This document shows positions 27,501 to 37,537 of a stretch of 64,000 bases of DNA, piece by piece. The position numbers and the translations under genes are program-made. The stretch is from Mesorhizobium mediterraneum. Its GTDB lineage: Bacteria; Pseudomonadota; Alphaproteobacteria; Rhizobiales; Rhizobiaceae. The DNA lies in contig NZ_NPKI01000015.1 in the NCBI RefSeq assembly GCF_002284565.1, positions 310,001-374,000 of the forward strand. The letters run 5' to 3'. Positions within the stretch are counted from its first letter, which is position 1. Every line of letters begins with the position of its first letter. The notes under the pieces were generated by a model that saw nothing but the letters and a program-made list of their open reading frames with translations, was not told where the DNA came from and did not search any database.

Positions 27501-28310
27501 CTAATCGACGATCTCGTTCGTCCAGACCTTGAAACCGGCCAGCGTGCCCGGCCCGAAAATATGAGTCAGCGGCACATCGGCTGCGTCGCGGCCGGAGGCG
27601 ATCAGGATGCGGCCTATGCGCGGCGCATTGTTGCGCGGATCGAAGGCATGCCAGCGGCCGCCGAGATAGACCTCCATCCAGGCAGCGAAATCCATGTCCG
27701 ACCACGGTTTCGGCAGGCCGATGTCGCTGATGTAGCCGGTGCAATAGCGGGTCGGGATGTTCAGGGCGCGGCAGAAGGCGACGGCGAGATGGGCAAAATC
27801 GCGGCAGACGCCGCTTTGCTCACGATATGCCTCGGCTGCCGTGCGCGTCGGCCGCGCATTGCCGTAATTGAAGATGATGTGGTTGTGGACGAAGTCGCAG
27901 ACCGCCTGAACCCGTGGAATGCCGAGCGGTGTGTGGCCGAACAGCCGCCATGCCTCGCTCGCCAGCACGTCGCTCTCGCAATAGCGGCTGGGCAGCAGGA
28001 ACAGCAATGTTTCCGACGGCAGGTCGCGCACCTCGTGCTGCCACGCCACCAGCTCGCCCAACTCGAAGGTTCCCGGGTCGCGGATCACGGCGTCCGTGCC
28101 GAAGGTGAAGCGACCGGGCGGGGCGACAAGACGGTTGCACCAATTGCCGAAACTGTCGCGGTAGCTCTCGATCGGCACCGGTGGGTTCGAGGTCAGGAAA
28201 TCCGGCCGTTCGAGATCGGACGCCCGGGAATAGTGGACGTTGAGCATCGCGATCAGCGGCGCTTCCTGCGGAAAGTCGAAGCTCATCTCGCAGCCGATGT
28301 GGATTCGCAT
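27501..28310 (-). CDS. Transglutaminase-like cysteine peptidase family protein
   Basis: A 269-residue protein with an N-terminal beta-rich domain (to about 120) and a transglutaminase-like core. The nucleophile is C169 in 'EQSGVCRDFAHLAVAF', and the Asp is D224 in 'RWHAFDPRNN'. Where canonical members have HAW, this protein has A209-A-W ('DMDFAAWMEVYL'), so the usual catalytic His is absent or supplied from elsewhere; an alphaproteobacterial subgroup is remembered with Ser at this site. 'PRIGRILIASGRDAADV' is typical of that subgroup. Function unknown. Confidence 0.85.
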   Translation of the reverse strand: MRIHIGCEMSFDFPQEAPLIAMLNVHYSRASDLERPDFLTSNPPVPIESYRDSFGNWCNRLVAPPGRFTFGTDAVIRDPGTFELGELVAWQHEVRDLPSETLLFLLPSRYCESDVLASEAWRLFGHTPLGIPRVQAVCDFVHNHIIFNYGNARPTRTAAEAYREQSGVCRDFAHLAVAFCRALNIPTRYCTGYISDIGLPKPWSDMDFAAWMEVYLGGRWHAFDPRNNAPRIGRILIASGRDAADVPLTHIFGPGTLAGFKVWTNEIVD

Positions 28311-28519
28311 TGTCGTCCTGACCGGCCTGCCGGATCAACACCCGGCGAAGGCACGGGCTGTTGCTGCAGTGCAAAAAGACCATCGCACGGACCAACGCGG
28401 TTTACGAGCGAATTAGAAACCGCTTGACGGCCGCCGGCCGGCACAGGCGCCAGATTATGCCTCTTGCGGTCGGGCGTTTCTCTTGGTTCATTTCGCTTGC
28501 CACAATCGGAGGACGAATC

Positions 28520-28645
28520 ATGGCTAAAGGTGCGATGAAGGCGGGCAAAGAAGCCCGCAAGCCGAAGAAGGACGCGAAGAAACCCGCCGCTGCCCCGACC
28601 CTGAAGGCGCCGCCTGTCAAGGCGACCAAACTCAAGGACAGGTAA
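28520..28645 (+). CDS. Small lysine-rich basic protein
   Basis: A 41-residue protein starting MAKGAMKAGKEARKPKKDAK, with about a third Lys or Arg and a Pro/Ala-rich middle. GGAGGA sits 6 nt before the ATG, a strong ribosome-binding site that supports expression. It resembles short basic proteins conserved in many proteobacteria (MAKG...KEAKKPKK) of unknown role, possibly nucleic-acid binding. A perfect hairpin follows 28 nt after the stop. Confidence 0.72.
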   Translation: MAKGAMKAGKEARKPKKDAKKPAAAPTLKAPPVKATKLKDR

Positions 28646-28673
28646 GTCTCGGCGTTTCGGCGCATGGCCATGA

Positions 28674-28729
28674 CCGGCGGCATTTCAGGACCAATCGACA
28701 GTCAGCGATTGGTCCTGAAATGCCGCCGG
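28674..28729. terminator. Perfect 24-bp stem-loop
   Basis: The arms at 28674-28697 and 28706-28729 are exactly complementary over 24 bp (starting CCGGCGGCATTTCAGG), around an 8-nt loop ACAGTCAG. It lies between the small basic gene and the guanidine riboswitch and is probably a factor-independent terminator or transcript end for the former, although no T-run follows. Its perfection is unusual for a plain terminator. Confidence 0.6.
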
Positions 28730-28771
28730 CGCTACTGTTGATTGGGCACCCGAAATTTCTATATCAATGCA

Positions 28772-28814
28772 GCGAAGACGACTTCGCGCTTTCCGAAAAG
28801 ACCGGGACGACCCG
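28772..28814 (+). promoter_or_regulatory. Guanidine-II (mini-ykkC) riboswitch
   Basis: Two small hairpins with identical ACGA loops: GCGAAG-ACGA-CTTCGC at 28772-28787 and CGGG-ACGA-CCCG at 28803-28814. This is the diagnostic layout of the guanidine-II class, in which two ACGR-loop hairpins dimerise around guanidinium. GGAG at 28824-28827 and the sugE/gdx start at 28835 follow directly, so binding is expected to free the ribosome-binding site. The downstream gene is of the class this riboswitch usually controls. Confidence 0.88.
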
Positions 28815-28834
28815 CAATTCAATGGAGCGTTCCG

Positions 28835-29149
28835 ATGTCGTGGATTCTTCTCTTCTTCGCTGGCCTGTTCGAGATCGGCTGGGCGATCGGCCTCAAATAC
28901 ACCGATGGGTTTTCGAAACCGCTGCCGACGGTCCTGACGGTTGTCTCGATGGTCGTCAGTCTCGCCTTGCTCGGACTGGCGCTGAAGACGCTGCCGGTCG
29001 GCACAGCCTATGCGGTGTGGACCGGCATCGGCACAGTCGGCACGGCGCTGCTTGGCATCTGGCTGCTCGGCGAGCCTGCGACGGCGATCAGGCTGGCCTG
29101 CATCGCGCTCATCGTCTGCGGCATCATGGGGCTGAAGCTCGCGGCCTAG
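28835..29149 (+). CDS. sugE: Guanidinium exporter, SMR family
   Basis: A 104-residue four-helix transporter of the SugE/Gdx branch of small multidrug resistance proteins, which exports guanidinium in exchange for protons from an antiparallel dimer. It starts [20 protein letters not shown] with the essential Glu in the first helix, and has the SugE-type '[19 protein letters not shown]' and '[11 protein letters not shown]'-like (here [14 protein letters not shown]) blocks. The start is decided by GGAG 7 nt upstream. The guanidine-II riboswitch in its leader supports the Gdx assignment over a quaternary-ammonium pump. Confidence 0.94.
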   Translation: MSWILLFFAGLFEIGWAIGLKYTDGFSKPLPTVLTVVSMVVSLALLGLALKTLPVGTAYAVWTGIGTVGTALLGIWLLGEPATAIRLACIALIVCGIMGLKLAA

Positions 29150-29236
29150 TTTGGCTGCAAGATTGCAACACAAACGCCTTCAGGGCCGCTGCAAGGCGGC
29201 CCTGAATTTGCTTGGTGCAATCGCGCTGTAGGAGCG

Positions 29237-29671
29237 CTAGCGAGCCGAAAAGCCCGGGGGCGTCCTGCCGGTGCGCTGCTTGCGCGCCGCATAGCGCGCG
29301 TCGCGCTTAGCCTTGCGCTCGGCCTCGTCGGCGAGCAAACGAGCGATGCGCTCGTTCTCTTCGGCTTCCCGGATCTTCGCTTCCGCCTGCGCCGCTTCTT
29401 CGGCAGCGATACGCGCTGCTTCGGCAGCCGCTTCGCGCTCGGCCTTCTCGGCCGCTTCGCGCGCCAGCTTTTCCTGCTTCAGCCTGGCCTTTTCGGCCTC
29501 GCGTATCGCACGAGCTTCGAGGATTGCCTTGCGTTCGGCCTGTCGTGCCAGCACTGCTGGATCGTCTGCTGCCGGCTTTGCCTTGAAGCGCTCGAGAAGC
29601 GCCTTCTTTGCCTCGTTTGCGGCATTGCGCCGCTCGAAAACGTCTTTTTCCCTATAGATAGCCAAGTCCAC
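29237..29671 (-). CDS. DUF6481 family charged coiled-coil protein
   Basis: A 144-residue, Ala/Glu/Lys/Arg-rich protein predicted to be one long helix from residue about 10 to 125. The family opening 'FERRNAANEAKKALLERFKA' and the segment 'DPAVLARQAERKAI' match DUF6481. The start appears to be GTG with CAGGGAA upstream. Function unknown. A basic tail 'RYAARKQRTGRTPPGFSAR' follows the coil. Confidence 0.8.
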   Translation of the reverse strand: MDLAIYREKDVFERRNAANEAKKALLERFKAKPAADDPAVLARQAERKAILEARAIREAEKARLKQEKLAREAAEKAEREAAAEAARIAAEEAAQAEAKIREAEENERIARLLADEAERKAKRDARYAARKQRTGRTPPGFSAR

Positions 29672-29893
29672 TTCCCTGGAGTCAATTTGCGAGGCTTACA
29701 TACGCGTGAAAACCCAGAGTTCAAGCGCCAAAACGGTATGCCAGCCATGAAATTCTGAGCTGTTGCAGTCGGGAGACGCCTTTTCGGCTGAATTCGACTG
29801 AAACGGACATGCACCGTTCACCATCCGCCCCTCTGGCGGCGCGGCGGACTGGTCGCTACCTGTAGCGCGAAAAACAAAACGCCAGGATGACAC

Positions 29894-30958
29894 ATGATGG
29901 AACTCGGTCTCTATACCTTCGCCGACGTCAGCCCGGAACCGGGTCCCGGTGCCATTGGCGCGCATGAGCGGCTGCGCAACCTGATCGAGGAGATCGAGCT
30001 GGCCGACCAGGTCGGCCTCGACGTGTTTGGGCTGGGCGAGCATCACCGTCCCGATTATGTCGCTTCAGCGCCGGTCGTGGCCCTGGCCGCGGCGGCCGAA
30101 CGCACCAGGCGCATAAAGCTGACCAGCGCGGTCACCGTGCTTTCCTCCGACGATCCGGTTCGCGTCTTCCAGCAGTTTGCGACACTCGACCTTCTCTCCG
30201 GTGGCCGCGCCGAGATCATGGCCGGGCGCGGCTCGTTCATCGAATCCTTTCCACTGTTCGGCTACAATCTCGAAGACTATGACGAGCTCTTCGCCGAAAA
30301 GCTCGACCTGCTGCTTGCCATCCGCGATCATGTCAAGGTGACCTGGTCAGGCAGGCTGCGCGCTCCGATCAATGATCGCGGCGTCTATCCCCGCCCCTTC
30401 CAGGACAAATTGCCGATCTGGATCGCGATCGGCGGCACGCCGCAATCCGCCGCGCGGGCCGGCGCGCTCGGCCTGCCGCTGGCGCTGGCCATCATCGGCG
30501 GCGAGCCGGCGCGGTTCGCGCCGCTGTTCGATATCTACAGGGAGGCGGCCAAGCGGGCCGGCAACGATCCGGCTGATCTCGCCACCAGCCTCAACGTCCA
30601 CGGCTTCATCGCTGAGACCACCGACCAGGCAGCCGACGATTTTTATGGGCCGCAGGCCGAGGTGATGAACCGCATCGGCCGCGAGCGTGGCTGGGGTCCA
30701 ACGTCAAGGGCGCATTTCGACCAATCGCGTGGCCCGAACGGCGCGCTGTTCGTCGGCAATCCCGAACAGGTGGCCGAAAAGATCGTTGCCCAACATAGGA
30801 TATTCGGCAACGACCGCTTCCTGCTGCAAATGGCGATCGGCACCATGGCGCATGCCAAGACCATGAAGGCGATCGAGCTCTACGGCACCAAGGTCGCGCC
30901 GATCGTGCGCAAGGAAACGGCGAAGGCCATCCCTGCCGTGGCCGCGCCGGCCGCCTGA
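29894..30958 (+). CDS. LLM class flavin-dependent oxidoreductase
   Basis: A 354-residue luciferase-like monooxygenase with the TIM-barrel pattern of F420/FMN-dependent members: '[15 protein letters not shown]', '[17 protein letters not shown]', '[20 protein letters not shown]', '[19 protein letters not shown]'. The GEHH motif and the '[20 protein letters not shown]' block are typical. Substrate unknown. It stands alone, followed by a palindromic repeat. Confidence 0.92.
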   Translation: MMELGLYTFADVSPEPGPGAIGAHERLRNLIEEIELADQVGLDVFGLGEHHRPDYVASAPVVALAAAAERTRRIKLTSAVTVLSSDDPVRVFQQFATLDLLSGGRAEIMAGRGSFIESFPLFGYNLEDYDELFAEKLDLLLAIRDHVKVTWSGRLRAPINDRGVYPRPFQDKLPIWIAIGGTPQSAARAGALGLPLALAIIGGEPARFAPLFDIYREAAKRAGNDPADLATSLNVHGFIAETTDQAADDFYGPQAEVMNRIGRERGWGPTSRAHFDQSRGPNGALFVGNPEQVAEKIVAQHRIFGNDRFLLQMAIGTMAHAKTMKAIELYGTKVAPIVRKETAKAIPAVAAPAA

Positions 30959-31017
30959 TTCATCGGCCCTGATTCACTGGCAAGGGCGCAGTACGGCCTT
31001 GCCATCAACGCCGGCTA

Positions 31018-31121
31018 ACGCATCGGCCCGAAAATCGGAATCGATTTTCGGAAAGCACGATGCGTAGATTCAAAGTGTTAGAGCGTGCTTTGTGCGTCCA
31101 AGTGGACGCACAAAGCTCTAA
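31018..31121. repeat. Intergenic palindromic repeat, type B (two hairpins)
   Basis: First hairpin: ACGCATCG...CGATGCGT (31018-31065) with CCGAAAATCG pairing with CGATTTTCGG inside. Second hairpin: TTAGAGC...GCTCTAA (31079-31121) with TGCTTTGTGCGTCC pairing with GGACGCACAAAGC. It lies between the LLM gene and the AI-2E family gene. Confidence 0.75.
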
Positions 31122-31193
31122 CGGAACTTTGAAGCCGCAAAGGCGTTTCCGCCAACAGCGTACACCAATCGCGGTGTGCCGCCGAGGGCCAGA

Positions 31194-32396
31194 ATGAAAG
31201 CCGACCCCGCCGCTTTGGGCGCAGGCGCTGCCGAAAGCCCGGATCCGCGCGTCGAGGCGCGCGCGGACACGCATCTGATGCGTTCGCTGCTCGTCGGGAT
31301 CTTCATCCTTATGGCGATCTACGCGCTCTCCTTCGCTCGTGCCTTCTTCATGCCGGTCATTCTGGCTTTCCTGCTGGCGCTGACACTGACGCCGATCGTC
31401 CGCTTCCTGCGCAAACACGGCATGCCCGATGTTATGTCGGCGACACTGCTGGTGGTGCTGTCGGTCAGCGTCCTCGCCGTGACCGGCTATCTGCTCAGCG
31501 GCCCGGTCATCGACCTCATCAACAACACCTCGGTGATTGGCCAGCAATTGACCGAACGGCTCGCGCAACTGCGACGTCCTTTCGAGAGGATCATGGAGAT
31601 TTCGCGGCAGATAGAGGGACTGACGCAGACATCCCAGGAGCCGGGCGTTCAGAGGGTTGCCATGGCGCAATCCGGCCTTCTCCCGCAAGCCGCCAGCAAT
31701 TTGCTGTCGGCGGGCACCAGCCTCATCATCGTCTTCGTCCTGTCGCTGTTCCTGCTCGCCTCCGGCACGATGTTCTATGAGAAGATCGTCGAATCCTTCC
31801 CTAGTCTCAGCGAAAAGAAGCGGGCACTGCGCGTCGTCTATGACGTCGAACGTGAAATCTCGCACTACCTGCTCACCGTCGCCGTCATCAATACATGCCT
31901 GGGGTTGGTCATCGGACTCGGCCTCTGGGCACTCGGCGTGCCCAACCCGCAGGTCTGGGGCGCGGCAGCGGCTCTGCTCAATTTCCTGCCCTATATCGGG
32001 GCGCTGATTACAATCACGCTTGTCACGATCATCTCGCTGATCAGCTTCGACAGCATCTCCTACGCACTGCTGGCGCCGGCCTTCGTGCTGTTGTGCGATA
32101 CCGTCGAGGGCCAGTTCGTGACGCCGACGGTGGTTGGCCGCCGCCTCGAGATCAATGCGGTGGCGATCCTCATCGCTATTGCCTTCTGGTCCTGGCTGTG
32201 GGGTTTCGTCGGCGCGCTGATGGCGGTGCCGCTGCTGGTCGTCATCAAGGTGTTCTGCGATCATTTCGACAGCCTCAGCCATGTCGGCAATTTCCTGGCG
32301 GCGCAGCATACTGCGGTGGTTGAGGAAGAACTCATCGAGGAGACGAACAGCGCTGCAGCGCAAACCGGCGCGCGGCGTTTGCGGCGCCCGGATTGA
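31194..32396 (+). CDS. AI-2E family transporter (PerM-like)
   Basis: A 400-residue inner-membrane protein with about eight transmembrane segments in the PerM/TqsA pattern: two N-terminal ('[17 protein letters not shown]', '[19 protein letters not shown]'), a cytoplasmic/periplasmic helical domain, then '[17 protein letters not shown]' and the conserved C-terminal block '[20 protein letters not shown]' and '[20 protein letters not shown]'. Members have been linked to quorum-signal export or Na+/H+ exchange; the substrate here is unknown. GAGGG before the ATG sets the start; a GTG 18 nt upstream is open. Confidence 0.9.
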   Translation: MKADPAALGAGAAESPDPRVEARADTHLMRSLLVGIFILMAIYALSFARAFFMPVILAFLLALTLTPIVRFLRKHGMPDVMSATLLVVLSVSVLAVTGYLLSGPVIDLINNTSVIGQQLTERLAQLRRPFERIMEISRQIEGLTQTSQEPGVQRVAMAQSGLLPQAASNLLSAGTSLIIVFVLSLFLLASGTMFYEKIVESFPSLSEKKRALRVVYDVEREISHYLLTVAVINTCLGLVIGLGLWALGVPNPQVWGAAAALLNFLPYIGALITITLVTIISLISFDSISYALLAPAFVLLCDTVEGQFVTPTVVGRRLEINAVAILIAIAFWSWLWGFVGALMAVPLLVVIKVFCDHFDSLSHVGNFLAAQHTAVVEEELIEETNSAAAQTGARRLRRPD

Positions 32397-32434
32397 ATGC
32401 CTATATCGAGCTGGTCAAAGCCTGGCTCCCTTCC

Positions 32435-33262
32435 ATGACCGATATCTCCTTCGACATCGACGCCTATTTCGCCCGCATCGGATACACCGGCTTGAGAGAT
32501 GCTTCGCTGGAAACGCTGGAGTCGCTCCATCTCTTACACCCGCAGGCGATCCCGTTCGAAAATCTCGATCCGTTTCTAGGCCACCCGGTTCGTCTCGATC
32601 TCGCCTCGCTGCAGGAAAAGATCGTCGCTCGGGGTCGCGGCGGCTATTGCTTCGAGCACAATCTCATTTTCATGCATGTGCTGAAGGCGCTTGGCTTCGC
32701 CGTCAGCGGCCTTGCCGCACGCGTTCTTTGGGGCCAGCCCGATGATGCCATAACCGCCCGGAGCCATATGTTGCTGCGCGTCGAACTCGACGGCCGAACC
32801 TACATTGCCGATGTCGGCTTCGGCGGACTGACACTGACAGCGCCGCTCCTGCTTCGACCGGGTCTCGAGCAAAAGACCCCACATGAGACATTCCGCATGG
32901 TTGAGACAGGCGATCATTTTCGGCTGCAGGCCAATGTCGGCGGCGACTGGCGGACAGTTTACCGCTTCGACATGCAGCAGAACTATGAGGTCGACTATTC
33001 GGTCAGCAACCATTTCCTGTCGACCCACCCAACCTCGCACTTCCTTTCCTCCGTAATCGCCGCACGAGCCTTGCCGGGCCGCCGTTATGCGCTCCGCAAC
33101 AACCGGCTGTCGACGCATCATCTCGGCGGCCGTACCGAGCAGATGGAGATAGCGACAGCCGCCGAACTCGCCGACGTGCTGGAAGGCCCGCTCGAAATCG
33201 CCATTCCCGACCGTGCAGCCTTCGAGGCCATGGCGCGACAGAAGAAAATCCTGGAGGCTTAA
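32435..33262 (+). CDS. Arylamine N-acetyltransferase
   Basis: Transfers acetyl from acetyl-CoA to arylamines or hydrazines. The 275-residue protein has the Cys-His-Asp triad: C72 ('[11 protein letters not shown]'), H111 ('[11 protein letters not shown]') and D126 ('YIADVGFGG'). '[12 protein letters not shown]' is the family's early motif. Chosen start [17 protein letters not shown] fits the family length; a TTG 42 nt upstream overlaps the previous gene and would add 14 residues. There is no strong ribosome-binding site, so coupling to the upstream gene is possible. Confidence 0.92.
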   Translation: MTDISFDIDAYFARIGYTGLRDASLETLESLHLLHPQAIPFENLDPFLGHPVRLDLASLQEKIVARGRGGYCFEHNLIFMHVLKALGFAVSGLAARVLWGQPDDAITARSHMLLRVELDGRTYIADVGFGGLTLTAPLLLRPGLEQKTPHETFRMVETGDHFRLQANVGGDWRTVYRFDMQQNYEVDYSVSNHFLSTHPTSHFLSSVIAARALPGRRYALRNNRLSTHHLGGRTEQMEIATAAELADVLEGPLEIAIPDRAAFEAMARQKKILEA

Positions 33263-33268
33263 GTCGCC

Positions 33269-33490
33269 ATGACCGCCTGTCGCCAATCATCGAAGGCAGC
33301 AACGCTTCGCAATCACTCGCCAATTCGCTCGACCTTGCCCGTCATGCTGAGCGGCTGGGATACAAGCGCTACTGGCTGGGCGAGCATCACAACATGCCGG
33401 GCATCGCCAGCGCCGCCACCTCCGTCGTCATTGCTCATGTCGCCGGTACCAGGACGATACGCGTCGGCGGCGCGCATGATCCGGGAACCG
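33269..33490 (+). pseudogene. Broken tandem copy of the 5' end of the downstream LLM gene
   Basis: From ATGACCGC at 33269 the sequence is nearly identical to 33633-33850, the start of the next gene, through the block encoding '[20 protein letters not shown]'. A 16-nt gap after ATGACCGC and a 3-nt gap at the GGCGGC run separate the copies, and similarity stops near 33480. The frame is broken at the first gap. The 33490-33632 remainder carries fragments resembling the palindromic repeats (for example AGAGCGTCCTTTG). Confidence 0.88.
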
Positions 33491-33632
33491 GGATAAGTTC
33501 CGGGAGGACCTCGAATTCAAAATGCCAGAGCGTCCTTTGCACCTGCCTGGACGCGCGGCGTCTGTTCAATTTTTTGAATTTGCGGCCGTGGCGGTCGCTT
33601 CCTACATCCCTCCCGTCCACAGGATCCCCGCC

Positions 33633-34634
33633 ATGACCGCTCTTTCCGTTCTCGACCTGTCGCCGATCGTCGAAGGCAGCAACGCTTCGCAATCGCTCGC
33701 CAATTCGCTCGATCTCGCCCGCCATGCCGAGCGGCTGGGATACAAGCGCTACTGGCTGGCCGAGCATCACAACATGCCGGGCATCGCCAGCGCCGCCACC
33801 TCCGTCGTCATTGCCCATGTCGCCGGCGGCACCAGGACGATACGCGTCGGCGCCGGCGGCATCATGCTGCCAAACCATTCGCCGCTGGTCATCGCCGAGC
33901 AGTTCGGCACGCTTAACGCATTGCATCCAGGGCGCATCGACCTCGGCCTCGGCCGGGCGCCGGGCACCGACATGGGCACGGCGCGCGCGCTACGCCGCAA
34001 CCTCGAGGCTGGCGCCGATAGTTTCCCGCAGGATGTCGTCGAGCTGATGGGCTATTTCCAGCCGGCCGAGGACGGTCAGCGTATCCGCGCCGTGCCCGGC
34101 GAGGGCGAGCAGGTGCCGATCTGGATCCTGGGCTCAAGCCTCTATGGCGCGCAGCTCGCCGCCATGCTCGGCCTGCCCTACGCCTTCGCGTCGCATTTCG
34201 CACCGGCCGAGCTCGACCACGCGCTGGAAGTCTACCGCTCGCGCTTCCAGCCGTCGGAACAGCTCGACAAGCCCTATGTGATGCTCGGTCTCAATGTGTT
34301 CGCTGCACCCTCCGACACCGAGGCGCGGCTGTTGTTCACCTCGCTGCAGCAGGCCTTCGTCAATCTGCGCACCGGCCGGCCCGGCCGATTGCCGCCGCCG
34401 GTCGAGGGATATGAGCGCGACCTCGACGCAATGGCCAAAACAATGCTTGGCCAGGCGCTGTCCTGCGCCGTCGTCGGCGCCCCGGAAACGGTCAGGCAAG
34501 GCATAGAAGCGTTTGTCCGCCGCACCGGCGCCGACGAGCTGATGGTCACCGCGCAGATTTTCGACCACGCAGCGCGGGTGCGATCCTTCGAGATCCTGGC
34601 CGAAGTCCACAAATCGCTGTCACAAGCGGCCTGA
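33633..34634 (+). CDS. LLM class flavin-dependent oxidoreductase (MsnO8-type)
   Basis: A 333-residue luciferase-like flavin oxidoreductase. It starts [20 protein letters not shown] and has the subgroup blocks '[20 protein letters not shown]', '[20 protein letters not shown]' and '[20 protein letters not shown]'. The C-terminal '[20 protein letters not shown]' is typical. Substrate unknown. Directly upstream lies a damaged partial copy of its own 5' end, which may disturb the native promoter region. Confidence 0.92.
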   Translation: MTALSVLDLSPIVEGSNASQSLANSLDLARHAERLGYKRYWLAEHHNMPGIASAATSVVIAHVAGGTRTIRVGAGGIMLPNHSPLVIAEQFGTLNALHPGRIDLGLGRAPGTDMGTARALRRNLEAGADSFPQDVVELMGYFQPAEDGQRIRAVPGEGEQVPIWILGSSLYGAQLAAMLGLPYAFASHFAPAELDHALEVYRSRFQPSEQLDKPYVMLGLNVFAAPSDTEARLLFTSLQQAFVNLRTGRPGRLPPPVEGYERDLDAMAKTMLGQALSCAVVGAPETVRQGIEAFVRRTGADELMVTAQIFDHAARVRSFEILAEVHKSLSQAA

Positions 34635-34649
34635 CGGTCTTTTTTATTT

Positions 34650-34700
34650 GATGCATGTCGTTATCCCAAAACCGCTGCACACTTTTGGGCGACATGCATC
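34650..34700. repeat. Palindromic repeat, type C
   Basis: GATGCATGTCG (34650-34660) pairs with CGACATGCATC (34690-34700), with CCCAAAA and TTTTGGG nested inside. It lies between the convergent LLM and LacI-family genes and reaches the stop codon of the latter, so it may double as a bidirectional transcript end. Confidence 0.75.
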
Positions 34701-35778
34701 AGGCGCTGACGCTTTGTGCGATGGCGCCCAAGGGCGGCCCAAGTGGCCGGCATGAATTGCGGATCATCAGGCGTCCCTTGAGCGCCAGCTTGCGCGGCGG
34801 CGCGTCCCTATTTCCGGCGAGCCGGTCGAGCAGCAGATTGGCCGCCTGCTCGCCGATTGCCTGCACCGGCTGGGCGACCGTGGTCAGTTGCGGCTGGAAC
34901 ACGTCCGACCATGGGAAATCGTCGAAGCAGGCAACCGAAATATCCTCCGGGCAGGACAGCCCGATGTCGCGGATCGCCTTCATGGTGCCGATCACCATCG
35001 GATTGTTGGCCGAGAAGATCGCGCTCGGGCGGTCGTGCAGCGAAAGCAGCTGCATCGTCGCGTTGTAGCCGTCGACTTCATGGAAATTGCCGAAGCGGAT
35101 AAGCTCGTTCTCGACCGGCAGGCCGGCAGCCTGGAGGGCCTCGCGATATCCCGTCATGCGGTCATGCATGGGCGAGATGTCGAACGATCCTGAGATGTAG
35201 CCGATCCGCCGGTGGCCGAGATCGATCAGATAGGTGATGGCGTCGAACACCGCGCGCTGGTTGTCGAGGACGACGGTGTCGGTATCGACGCCTTCGCAGA
35301 CACGGTCGAGCAGCACCACCGGCACGTTGGCGTCATCGACAATTCTCTTCAGGATCGCGCCGTCGCCGACGCGCGCGACGATCAGCCCGTCGACCATCCG
35401 GTCGAGCAGCAGCCTGATCTGGTCGTCCTGCGTGTTGAGATCCTCGTCCGTGCAGCACAGCATGACCGCGTAGCCGGCGCGGTCGAATGCCTGCTGGATG
35501 ACCGACACGACATCGGTGAAGAACGGATTGGTAATATGGGGAACGGTAAGCCCGATGGTGCGGGTCGTCCCCATTTTCAGGCTGCGGGCGATCGCGTTGC
35601 GCTTATAGCCGATGTCGCGGATCGCCTGTTCGATGCGCTGGCTGAGTTCGGGACTGACAGTCGCGGTGCCATTGATCAGCGCTGAGACGGTGGCGACCGA
35701 AACACGCGCCACTTGAGCCACGTGCAGCATGGTCGGGGCCGTGGACTTCCGCTGCTTTTTTCGCCCTGACGCCATCAT
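34699..35778 (-). CDS. LacI family transcriptional regulator
   Basis: A 359-residue repressor with an N-terminal helix-turn-helix ('LHVAQVARVSVATVSALING', followed by 'TATVSPELSQRIEQAI') and hinge 'IARSLKMGTTRTIGL', and a periplasmic-binding-protein-like ligand domain ('GLTVPHITNPFFTDVV', 'DRMVDGLIVARVGDG', 'HRRIGYISGSFDISPMHDR'). It is divergent from a sugar ABC importer operon, with LacI-type palindromes in the 169-bp gap, so it probably represses the importer and itself until the sugar is present (inference). Confidence 0.93.
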   Translation of the reverse strand: MMASGRKKQRKSTAPTMLHVAQVARVSVATVSALINGTATVSPELSQRIEQAIRDIGYKRNAIARSLKMGTTRTIGLTVPHITNPFFTDVVSVIQQAFDRAGYAVMLCCTDEDLNTQDDQIRLLLDRMVDGLIVARVGDGAILKRIVDDANVPVVLLDRVCEGVDTDTVVLDNQRAVFDAITYLIDLGHRRIGYISGSFDISPMHDRMTGYREALQAAGLPVENELIRFGNFHEVDGYNATMQLLSLHDRPSAIFSANNPMVIGTMKAIRDIGLSCPEDISVACFDDFPWSDVFQPQLTTVAQPVQAIGEQAANLLLDRLAGNRDAPPRKLALKGRLMIRNSCRPLGPPLGAIAQSVSA

Positions 35779-35782
35779 TTTC

Positions 35783-35898
35783 GAAACGTTTCACCGCCTT
35801 CTGGCTGCAATATCTACGGAATCTTGCGGTTCCGCGCAAGAATTGAAATTCGTTCACCGGCCTCACCAGATATCAGCTTGACACGATCGAAACGTTTA
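35783..35898. promoter_or_regulatory. Two LacI-type operators in the divergent intergenic region
   Basis: GAAACGTTTC, a perfect 10-bp palindrome, at 35783-35792, 4 nt upstream of the lacI-type gene; and GAAACGTTTA at 35889-35898, 50 nt before the ABC gene, followed by GCGTTTGAGACGTT. GAAACGTTTC with a central CG is the classic LacI/GalR-family operator core. Confidence 0.8.
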
Positions 35899-35947
35899 GA
35901 TTAGCGTTTGAGACGTTCGACGACGGCGGAAGGGAGGCCGTTCTGTC

Positions 35948-37533
<1,586 letters not shown>

Positions 37534-37537
<4 letters not shown>

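Noticed and set aside
31005..32363. 452-codon minus-strand frame over the AI-2E family transporter
   Set aside because: Polar, repetitive Asp/Gln/Arg-rich translation typical of antisense to a membrane protein; the sense frame has the conserved family blocks.
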